Shown here piece after piece: positions 23,883 to 29,171 of a stretch of 29,171 bases of DNA. Below the pieces are notes generated by a model that worked only from the letters and a program-made list of their open reading frames with translations, searched no databases and was not told the DNA's origin. Position 1 is the stretch's first letter. Every line of letters starts with the position of its first letter. The position numbers and the translations under genes are program-made. Source of the DNA: Deinococcus sp. (GTDB lineage Bacteria; Deinococcota; Deinococci; Deinococcales; Deinococcaceae); contig JAGLBF010000012.1 in the NCBI GenBank assembly GCA_018260375.1, positions 1 to 29,171 of the forward strand, given 5' to 3'.

Positions 23883-25058
23883 ATGCTGGACTATCTACAA
23901 GCTCGCGCCCTGCTGGGGCAAGATGAACAACTGGTGATGCAAAGCGTGCGCTCATTTGTAGAAGCCCGCCTGATGCCGCACATTGCCGACTGGTGGGATG
24001 CTGAAGCCCTGCCCGTGCGCGACCTGATGAAAGAGATGGGCACGCAGGGGCTGCTCGGCCCGACCGTGGCAGAGGCGTACGGCGGTGCGGGGGTCAGCTA
24101 CAGTGCGTACGGCGGTATGATGTATGAGCTAGAGCGCTGTGACAGCGGCTTGCGGAGTGCCGCCAGCGTGCAGGGCAGCCTGGTGATGTATCCGATCAAC
24201 GCCTATGGCAGCGAAGAACAAAAGCGCGAGTACCTGCCAGCACTGGCCAGTGGCGACCTGATAGGCTGCTTTGGCCTCACCGAGCCTGACGGCGGCTCTG
24301 ACCCAGGGGGTATGCGTACCCGCGCCCGCAAAGACGGCGGCGATTATGTCCTCAACGGCAATAAAATGTGGATTACCAATAGCCCTGTAGCTGACCTGGC
24401 GGTGGTGTGGGCCAAAGACGACGACGGGGTGGTGGGCGGTTTTCTTGTGCCGCGCGGCACCAAGGGATGTTCTACGCCGCAGATAAAGCGCAAGTTTTCG
24501 CTACGGGCTTCGGTGACGGGTGAACTAGTGCTTGAAGACTGCCGCATTCCAGCCCAAAACAGGCTGCCTGGGGCCGTAGGTCTGGGCGGGCCGCTGGGCT
24601 GCCTGGCCAGCGCACGCTTTGGTATTGCCTGGGGTGCAATAGGCGCACTAGAAGCTGTCTATGAAACCGCACTAGAGTACACCGTAACCCGAAAAACCTT
24701 TGGCAAACCCATCGCCCAGCGCCAACTGGTGCAGGACAAACTGGTTCAACTGCTCACCAATCACTCGGCGGGCTTGCTGCTGGCGATTCGTCTGGGCCAG
24801 CTTAAGGACGCGGGGCAACTGACCAGCGGTAAGGCGGGTTACGGCCCCATCAGCCTGGCCAAGCGCCACAATGTCCGTGTGGCCTTGCAAGGCGCTCGGC
24901 TGGCCCGTGAAATGCTGGGCGGCAACGGTATTACCACAGAGTACCCTGTCATTCGCCACATGCTCAACCTAGAAACTGTAGATACCTATGAAGGCACCCA
25001 TGACATCCACACCCTTATTGTGGGGCGCGACATCACGGGTCTGGGCGCACTTGAGTAA
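23883..25058 (+). CDS. gcdH: Glutaryl-CoA dehydrogenase (acyl-CoA dehydrogenase family)
   Basis: GcdH oxidises and decarboxylates glutaryl-CoA to crotonyl-CoA with FAD. The 391-residue protein carries the catalytic Glu370 in TYEGTHDIHTLI. It also has the glutarate-specific arginine (Arg91) in ERCDSGLRSAASVQGSLVM, which matches the human GCDH motif around Arg94. CFGLTEPDGGSDPGGM, MWITNSPVADLAVVWA and EMLGGNGITTEYP are the usual FAD and substrate segments. The ATG at 23883 was chosen for the AAGGAGAA upstream; an earlier in-frame ATG at 23853 has no ribosome binding site. A 190-bp gap with an inserted repeat separates it from the CoA-transferase gene, so it may have its own promoter as well. 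The assignment is firm. Confidence 0.94.
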   Translation: MLDYLQARALLGQDEQLVMQSVRSFVEARLMPHIADWWDAEALPVRDLMKEMGTQGLLGPTVAEAYGGAGVSYSAYGGMMYELERCDSGLRSAASVQGSLVMYPINAYGSEEQKREYLPALASGDLIGCFGLTEPDGGSDPGGMRTRARKDGGDYVLNGNKMWITNSPVADLAVVWAKDDDGVVGGFLVPRGTKGCSTPQIKRKFSLRASVTGELVLEDCRIPAQNRLPGAVGLGGPLGCLASARFGIAWGAIGALEAVYETALEYTVTRKTFGKPIAQRQLVQDKLVQLLTNHSAGLLLAIRLGQLKDAGQLTSGKAGYGPISLAKRHNVRVALQGARLAREMLGGNGITTEYPVIRHMLNLETVDTYEGTHDIHTLIVGRDITGLGALE

Positions 25059-25062
25059 TACG

Positions 25063-25095
25063 CATCGCGATTTGAACCTTATTCAAAAGGCGATG
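25063..25095. terminator. Symmetric hairpin just past gcdH
   Basis: CATCGC and GCGATG form the outer stem. TTTGAA and TTCAAA form the inner stem with a 5-nt loop, and there is a 2x2 internal loop between them. It begins 5 bp after the gcdH stop. There is no U-tract, so it could end or protect the transcript. Its AATACGCAT flank resembles the ends of the local repeat family. Confidence 0.45.
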
Positions 25096-25137
25096 TAATA
25101 AGCATTCCGTAAAATTAGTTATAAGTATGTCTTCTTA

Positions 25138-25168
25138 GTTTGCCATATGTAAGGCAACTAGGGCAAAC
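25138..25168. repeat. Inverted repeat upstream of galE
   Basis: GTTTGCC (25138-25144) and GGCAAAC (25162-25168) are perfect 7-bp arms, and an inner GGCAA at 25153-25157 offers an alternative pairing. A CGGAATCCGTAT stretch at 25187-25198 matches the right end of the 62-bp repeat at 29145-29156. The region may hold the decayed end of such a repeat. Confidence 0.45.
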
Positions 25169-25246
25169 AGAGTACAACGAATTAAACGGAATCCGTATAA
25201 GAAGGCCAGAGCGCGTAGGAAAAGTATGCCTTTGCGCTGCGGGCGC

Positions 25247-25252
25247 TATACT
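25247..25252 (+). promoter_or_regulatory. -10 box of leaderless galE promoter
   Basis: TATACT is 7 nt before the galE ATG at 25260, and the space between (GCCCCCC) has no ribosome binding site. The -35 is weak. Confidence 0.55.
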
Positions 25253-25259
25253 GCCCCCC

Positions 25260-26255
25260 ATGCATGTGATGGTTGTTGGTGGCGCTGGGTATATCGGCTC
25301 GCATACAGTGCGGCAGCTTCTGGAGGCGGGGCATCAGGTAACGGTGCTGGACAATTTGTCAAGTGGACACCGCGAGGCCTTGGCGTCTCAGGCCAAGCTG
25401 GTGGTAGCGGATTTGCTTGACTACGCGGCTCTCAAATCGGCCCTGCACATTGCCCAGCCCGACGCGGTGATTCACTTTGCAGCCCTTATTGAGGTAGGCG
25501 AAAGTATGCGCGACCCAGGCCGCTACTACCTGAATAACGTGGCGGGCAGTGTCAACCTCTTTCAGGCAGTGGTGGAAACCCGCAAAGTTCCTGTGGTGTT
25601 CAGCTCCACCGCCGCCGTATATGGTGACGCGGCCAACACCCCTATCCCCGAAGACGCGCCCAAGCAGCCTAGCAGCGCCTATGGTCACAGCAAGCTGATG
25701 GTTGAACAGATTCTGCGCGACTTTGGCACGGCGCATGGCCTGCCCTACACCGTGCTGCGCTACTTTAATGTCTGCGGCGCACACCCAGACCACACGATTG
25801 GCGAAGACCACCCCAACAAAACCCACCTGATAGAGCTGGCCCTGCTCACCGCCCTGGGTCAGCGCGAAAAGATGTTTATTAACGGCACCGACTACCCCAC
25901 GCCTGATGGCACCTGTGTACGCGACTACGTGCATGTGGTAGACCTGGCAGACGCGCACTTGCTGGCGGTGCAGGCGCTGATAGGTGGCGCTGAAAGCGGC
26001 AAAGCCTATAACGTGGGACTGGGTTACGGCTTTTCGGTGCGCCAGGTGCTTGACGCCACTGACGCGGTGGTGGGTACGCCCCTTCACCGCGAAGAAGGCC
26101 CCCGCCGCCCCGGTGATCCTGCCTCACTGGTGGCTGACTCTAGCCGTATCAAGGCCGAGCTGGGTTTTTTGCCCCAGTTTACTGACCTCAGGGCCATTGT
26201 GCAGACGGCCTGGGACTGGCACCGCACTCACCCGCACGGCTTTGAAGGCCAGTGA
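25260..26255 (+). CDS. galE: UDP-glucose 4-epimerase
   Basis: GalE interconverts UDP-glucose and UDP-galactose with bound NAD. The 331-residue protein has the Rossmann motif GGAGYIGSH at residues 7-15, FSSTAAVYG with the catalytic Ser/Thr, and the Tyr141-x3-Lys145 pair in SSAYGHSKLMVEQ. Also present are LRYFNVCGAHPDHTIGE, PTPDGTCVRDYVHVVDLA and GDPASLVADSSR near the C-terminus. The length is typical. The frame runs further upstream, but the family start and a TATACT box 7 nt before it fix the ATG at 25260. It stands alone between glutarate and proline genes. Confidence 0.94.
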   Translation: MHVMVVGGAGYIGSHTVRQLLEAGHQVTVLDNLSSGHREALASQAKLVVADLLDYAALKSALHIAQPDAVIHFAALIEVGESMRDPGRYYLNNVAGSVNLFQAVVETRKVPVVFSSTAAVYGDAANTPIPEDAPKQPSSAYGHSKLMVEQILRDFGTAHGLPYTVLRYFNVCGAHPDHTIGEDHPNKTHLIELALLTALGQREKMFINGTDYPTPDGTCVRDYVHVVDLADAHLLAVQALIGGAESGKAYNVGLGYGFSVRQVLDATDAVVGTPLHREEGPRRPGDPASLVADSSRIKAELGFLPQFTDLRAIVQTAWDWHRTHPHGFEGQ

Positions 26256-26345
26256 GGTTGTAGAGAGTAAAGTTTCATGGTGTTCCAAACCAAATGAGAC
26301 TCTGGGTGACACCGGACTCACGGGGCCAGTTTAGCGACTGAGTTT

Positions 26346-26444
26346 TTACCGGTGGGTTCCTGCTGGTGATTTCTTTGTGGTTACCACAGCCAGAACGATG
26401 TGCTCTTTAAGTTCCGGGGCCCAGTTTTTGCGCTGCACTCCCAT
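26346..26444 (-). pseudogene. Possible remnant of an IS3-type transposase OrfA start
   Basis: A 32-codon frame starts at 26444 with AAGGA 6 nt upstream. It reads MGVQRKNWAPELKEHIVLAV, then VTTKKS, and then loses resemblance before a stop. The RK-W-PELKE-IVL pattern and the later KS resemble the first helices of IS3-family OrfA proteins. No further transposase sequence follows, so this would be a decayed fragment. The similarity is from memory of the family pattern only; a chance small frame is possible. The rest of the 26256-26570 gap shows no gene. Confidence 0.4.
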
Positions 26445-26503
26445 AGATTTCCTTCATTTTGCCTGATCTTCCTCACAGGGAGGCTATTTGTGCAAGGAAA
26501 TCT
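26445..26503. promoter_or_regulatory. Inverted repeat able to hide the remnant's ribosome binding site
   Basis: AGATTTCCTT (26445-26454) and AAGGAAATCT (26494-26503) are perfect 10-bp arms. On the minus strand the 3' arm carries the AAGGA ribosome binding site and ends directly at the ATG of the OrfA-like remnant. A transcript that reads in from outside would fold the site away, as known for several insertion sequences. The smaller pair CCTC/GAGG lies in the loop. Confidence 0.5.
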
Positions 26504-26549
26504 CTGGAGCGTCGCCGACAGTCAGCCATCTACCCTGAATCTATCTGCC

Positions 26550-26576
26550 TTTACCGAAGCTTCTTCTTGATATGCT
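26550..26576 (+). promoter_or_regulatory. Leaderless proC promoter
   Basis: TATGCT (26571-26576) is 7 nt before the ATG at 26584. TTTACC at 26550-26555 is a possible -35 with a short 15-nt spacer. No ribosome binding site is present. Confidence 0.5.
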
Positions 26577-26583
26577 AAAGCGC

Positions 26584-27375
26584 ATGAAGTTAGCCATTGT
26601 GGGTGTGGGCAAGTTAGGCCTGGCGCTGTTGGAAGGGGTGATTCGCCAAGAGGTGCTTGCCCCGCAAGAAATTGGCATTATGGGCCGCACCCAGAGCAAA
26701 GTGCAGGCAATTGCCGAGCGAACAGGCACGCAGGCGTTGCCGCCTGGAGACTTGCAGGGCGCTGAGCGGGTGCTGATTTGCCTCAAGCCGCAGATGTTTC
26801 AAGACGCCGCAGCGTGGCTTGCGCAGCCGGATACGGGCTATATCAGCACGATGGCAGGGGTCAAACTCAGCACACTCAGCCGCCACCTGCACACCGAGCG
26901 GGTGGTGCGGGCTATGCCCAATTTGGCGGCGACACTCGGCTTGTCGCAAACGGCTATCGCGTCCCCCCAGCAAGCCGAGAGTGGCGGCGACGTGTCTATG
27001 GCGCGGCAACTGTTCGCGGCGGTGGGCCAAACCTACGACCTGCCCGAAAGCCTCTTTGATGTGTTTACGGGTATGAGTGCTTCGGGGCCAGGCTACGCCG
27101 CCATTATCGCCGAGTCGCTGGCTGACGGCGCGGTGCGAATGGGTATGCCCCGCGCCCTGGCCCAAGAACTCGCCGCCCGCGTGCTGCTCTCAAGCGGGCA
27201 ACTGCTGTTACAGCGCGAGCACCCTGGCTTGCTCAAAGATGAGGTTTCTAGTCCAGGCGGCACCACCATAGCGGGGCTAGAAGTGCTGGAAACTTCAGGC
27301 ATACGCGGCATCATGATGAGCACGGTGGTCGCTGCCACACAGCGCAGCCAGGAACTAGGACGCCTTCAAGAATGA
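26584..27375 (+). CDS. proC: Pyrroline-5-carboxylate reductase
   Basis: ProC reduces 1-pyrroline-5-carboxylate to proline with NAD(P)H, the last step of proline synthesis. The 263-residue protein begins MKLAIVGVGKLGLALLEG, the family's Rossmann start. It carries GRTQSKV, CLKPQM, AMPNLAATLG and the C-terminal dimer and active-site region FTGMSASGPGYAAIIAESLADG and SPGGTTIAGLEVLE. The ATG at 26584 is preferred over one 12 bp earlier because the family starts there and TATGCT sits at leaderless spacing. The stop overlaps the next gene's start (ATGA). Confidence 0.94.
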   Translation: MKLAIVGVGKLGLALLEGVIRQEVLAPQEIGIMGRTQSKVQAIAERTGTQALPPGDLQGAERVLICLKPQMFQDAAAWLAQPDTGYISTMAGVKLSTLSRHLHTERVVRAMPNLAATLGLSQTAIASPQQAESGGDVSMARQLFAAVGQTYDLPESLFDVFTGMSASGPGYAAIIAESLADGAVRMGMPRALAQELAARVLLSSGQLLLQREHPGLLKDEVSSPGGTTIAGLEVLETSGIRGIMMSTVVAATQRSQELGRLQE

Positions 27376-27968
27376 GACCAACACGGTTTATCATGGCGGC
27401 CACGGCCACTGTTGCCTTACTGGGTCTTGCCTTATTGGGCAGTGCGCGTGCGCAGTATTACCCCTCGCAGGGCCACTGGGTCTGGGTGTATGCCAGCGGC
27501 GAAACGCAGCGCCTGGGGTCGGCTGCTACCGTGCGCGGTGTCAGCGTCTTGCCCATGCAGCACCTCATTGCGGGGCAACTTATCTCCGAAGATTTGCTGG
27601 AATACCGTGACAACCAGGTGTTGCTGCGCGGCATTCGTACCGCTGGCCGCACAGGCAGCAAGCTGACTTGGTACCTGCCGCCCATCACCCTTTACCCCGC
27701 CTCGCCGCTGGCGCCTGGGCAAAGCTGGCAAAGCCTCAGCAGCACGCCACTGGGGGCTATCAAGTTGAGCAGCCGGGTGCTCAGCGGCGAACCCGTAACC
27801 ACGCCCGCCGGTAAGTTTAACGCCCTGCTGATACGCACCGACGTACAGCAAAACAAAACCACTTCTACTCAGTACAGTTACTTTGTGCCTGGGCTCGGCG
27901 TGGTGCGCTACCAGTCAGAAGGCGGCGCGGCGGTGGATTTGGTGAAGTATGACACGGATTCCGATTGA
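27372..27968 (+). CDS. Exported protein of unknown function
   Basis: I do not recognise a named family. The 198-residue product has a signal peptide (MRPTRFIMAATATVALLGLA, cleaved near ARA-Q at about residue 27). A mature domain of about 170 residues follows, rich in predicted beta strands. The second half reads PLAPGQSWQ, then PAGKFNALLIRTDVQQ and YFVPGLGVVRYQSEGG. This pattern of a strand pair ending in 'PGLGVVRY' resembles DUF3108-like or lipoprotein-localisation-like envelope proteins. The ATG overlaps the proC stop by 4 bp, so translation is coupled, though a link to proline synthesis is not obvious. Confidence 0.75.
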   Translation: MRPTRFIMAATATVALLGLALLGSARAQYYPSQGHWVWVYASGETQRLGSAATVRGVSVLPMQHLIAGQLISEDLLEYRDNQVLLRGIRTAGRTGSKLTWYLPPITLYPASPLAPGQSWQSLSSTPLGAIKLSSRVLSGEPVTTPAGKFNALLIRTDVQQNKTTSTQYSYFVPGLGVVRYQSEGGAAVDLVKYDTDSD

Positions 27969-28059
27969 ACCTTACATGGAGCTTTTTGCACTCGTGTCCG
28001 CCCTCGTTAAATCGGGTCGGTTCTGAATAAGAAGAAGAGGCTAAGGAATATATACAATT

Positions 28060-28099
28060 AGGTCAATAGTCTTGACCTTCAAGCACTGAACTTTATCAG
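28060..28099 (+). promoter_or_regulatory. Candidate promoter with perfect 7-bp dyad upstream of the amidohydrolase gene
   Basis: AGGTCAA and TTGACCT flank TAGTC as a perfect inverted repeat (28060-28078). TTGACC within it is a good -35, and TATCAG (28094-28099) 16 nt on is a fair -10. A dimeric regulator at the dyad would block the -35. The role is inferred. Confidence 0.4.
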
Positions 28100-28143
28100 C
28101 TTAAGATGTGCTTAAATCTCCACGCTGCTCGGATCGGAGCCGC

Positions 28144-28149
28144 TACAAT
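28144..28149 (+). promoter_or_regulatory. -10 box at leaderless spacing before the amidohydrolase gene
   Basis: TACAAT lies 5 nt before the ATG at 28155. No ribosome binding site is present. It would compete with the candidate promoter about 60 bp upstream. Confidence 0.4.
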
Positions 28150-28154
28150 GCCCT

Positions 28155-28958
28155 ATGCCCGAGCTCTCCCGCCTGCTGGTTGTCACCCCGCATCACTCCG
28201 GAGCTGTTCCTGCCGACGTGCTACGGCAGATGCTGGGACAAGACTTTTTTAGTGCCGAACGCCGCGCTGCACACCTCAAGCACCTTTTTCTAGAGGGTGA
28301 TCCGTACACTGACCTTATCTACGCCTTGCCTGGGGCGCGGTTTTTGCCCGCTCCCTACAGCCGCTTTGTGGTTGACCTCAACCGCCTGAGAGGTGACAGC
28401 GACGACAACGGGGTCATCAAACTGATGGATTTTGACCGCCGGCCCGTGTATCCTGCGGGCTTTGGGCTTAGCCCGCAGCAGCGTGAACACAGGTTGCGCC
28501 GCTTCTGGGACAGCTTTGAGGCTCAGCTTGACCATGAACTGCACGGCGCACAACTGCTTATCGTCGGTCACAGCATGGCCCCCTACGGCCCGTCACTTGG
28601 CCCAGACAGTGGTCAGCCACGCCCCGCCATCTGTCTGATGCCCGGTGAGACAGACGCGCCCACCTTTCCCAAAGTGCACTGGCCCGCGCTGCAAGCCGCC
28701 TGTGAGCGGGCTTTTGTGCCTGTGTTGCCTGCTCACCTCAACCAAGTGCGTACTGGCGTGCCGTGGCACAGCGACACCATCAGCTACACGCAGCACAGCC
28801 GCACAGGTGTGCCCGCCTTTGGCATGGAGCTGAATTCGGCGCTGTTTATGCAGCCAGAAAGTGAGGGCGGCGCACCCAAAGATGACATGCTGCGCGCCCT
28901 AGCTCAGGCTTTTGCCGAGTTTGCGCTTGAGGCCTTGAGACTTGTAGCCAAAAGGTAG
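28155..28958 (+). CDS. N-formylglutamate amidohydrolase family protein
   Basis: The 267-residue protein shows the N-formylglutamate deformylase (HutG2-type) layout. The N-terminus VVTPHHSGAVPAD corresponds to the family's 'P-H-x-G' metal region. YSRFVVDLNRLRGD is the strongest motif, LLIVGHSMAPYGP supplies another histidine and GVPAFGMELNSALF closes the domain. Family members hydrolyse N-formylglutamate to formate and glutamate in histidine degradation; related proteins act on other N-acylated substrates. No hut genes are nearby, so the substrate is open. The gene is monocistronic and cytoplasmic. After the stop there is a weak AAGCG/CGCTT hairpin and a T-run near 28989, a poor terminator candidate. 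Confidence 0.85.
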   Translation: MPELSRLLVVTPHHSGAVPADVLRQMLGQDFFSAERRAAHLKHLFLEGDPYTDLIYALPGARFLPAPYSRFVVDLNRLRGDSDDNGVIKLMDFDRRPVYPAGFGLSPQQREHRLRRFWDSFEAQLDHELHGAQLLIVGHSMAPYGPSLGPDSGQPRPAICLMPGETDAPTFPKVHWPALQAACERAFVPVLPAHLNQVRTGVPWHSDTISYTQHSRTGVPAFGMELNSALFMQPESEGGAPKDDMLRALAQAFAEFALEALRLVAKR

Positions 28959-29021
28959 CAAGCGCCCACACGCTTGTAGGGTTAGGATTTTTTTCACTCT
29001 CTTGCCTCTCAAAACTGTCTG

Positions 29022-29092
29022 ATACGGACTGCGCTCAATTCCACCACAGTCGGAAAAGCGCCGCCTGCGGCTCCATACCGCGCAGTCCGTAT
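29022..29092. repeat. Interspersed repeat family, copy E4
   Basis: This copy has perfect 13-bp terminal inverted repeats, ATACGGACTGCGC (29022-29034) and GCGCAGTCCGTAT (29080-29092). An inner GCCGC-CT-GCGGC stem is present. Positions 29043-29092 align with the copy at 4738-4786. It is directly followed, 2 bp later, by the 62-bp repeat. Confidence 0.85.
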
Positions 29093-29094
29093 GC

Positions 29095-29156
29095 TGTTCC
29101 CACTCGCATCCGCTCGGATTGATTTGGAAGTACGCCAAATCAATCGGAATCCGTAT
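29095..29156. repeat. 62-bp interspersed repeat, copy 2
   Basis: It matches 1-62 with two mismatches and in the same direction. A near-perfect hairpin at 29115-29147 has 12 of 13 bp paired around AAGTACG. Together with the preceding copy E4 it may be part of one compound repeat about 135 bp long. Confidence 0.85.
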
Positions 29157-29171
29157 GAAGTATGGATTCGG

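Noticed and set aside
25359..26087. A 242-codon open frame opposite galE on the minus strand
   Set aside because: It lies wholly antisense to a well-conserved galE, has no recognisable domain and no ribosome binding site; long antisense frames are common in GC-rich coding DNA.
26256..26340. GGCCCCG-containing stretch as the far end of the IS3-like remnant
   Set aside because: No matching inverted terminal sequence was found on the other side of the remnant, so the boundary cannot be supported.

Overview
The window looks like chromosomal DNA of a Deinococcus-lineage bacterium. The best evidence is the Mn superoxide dismutase at 13357-13980, whose N-terminal half closely resembles the D. radiodurans enzyme as I remember it. 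Two further signs agree: many genes have a TANNNT -10 box 5-7 nt before the start codon (leaderless transcripts, known to be common in Deinococcus), and the gaps between genes hold small interspersed repeats. GC content looks moderately high by eye. No ribosomal RNA, phage module, CRISPR array or intact insertion sequence was seen. A 62-bp repeat in the same orientation lies at both ends of the window (1-62 and 29095-29156), so the window may be a contig that stops at repeats.

Layout, left to right. 62-3228: a TetR regulator divergent from a large YhgE/Pip-type membrane protein. 3401-5998: a Bcr/CflA drug exporter and, convergent to it, an orphan LivK-type binding protein, with a bidirectional terminator between them. 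6283-10626 (minus strand): a cobalamin cluster, reading btuF-like, cobO, cbiA/cobB, a RidA-family gene, cbiB/cobD. 10726-12111: an NCS2 purine permease. 12433-16113 (minus strand): a membrane-anchored cytochrome c with a heptad-repeat linker, sodA, an RluA/RluD pseudouridine synthase, a calcineurin-like phosphoesterase and tRNA-Pro(CGG). 16474-25058: a GntR/FadR regulator divergent from L-2-hydroxyglutarate oxidase, a complete TAXI-type TRAP transporter (binding protein, DUF1850, fused permease), a family III CoA-transferase and a glutaryl-CoA dehydrogenase. 25260-28958: galE, a transposase-like remnant, proC with a coupled exported protein, and an N-formylglutamate amidohydrolase family protein.

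The most coherent system is 16474-25058. It reads as a C5-dicarboxylate utilisation locus: the transporter would import glutarate and/or 2-hydroxyglutarate, LhgO would oxidise L-2-hydroxyglutarate to 2-oxoglutarate, and the CoA-transferase plus glutaryl-CoA dehydrogenase would take glutarate to crotonyl-CoA. No CsiD-type glutarate hydroxylase is present in the window.

Three patterns cut across genes. First, a dozen or so short tandem repeats of unrelated sequence (unit 9-21 bp, 2-8 copies) sit in leaders, gene ends and a few coding regions. Second, four related interspersed repeats occur at about 3.3, 4.7, 23.75 and 29.0 kb. Third, the cbiB frame has no usable ATG/GTG/TTG at its homologous N-terminus but has a CTG that overlaps the ridA stop codon as CTGA.
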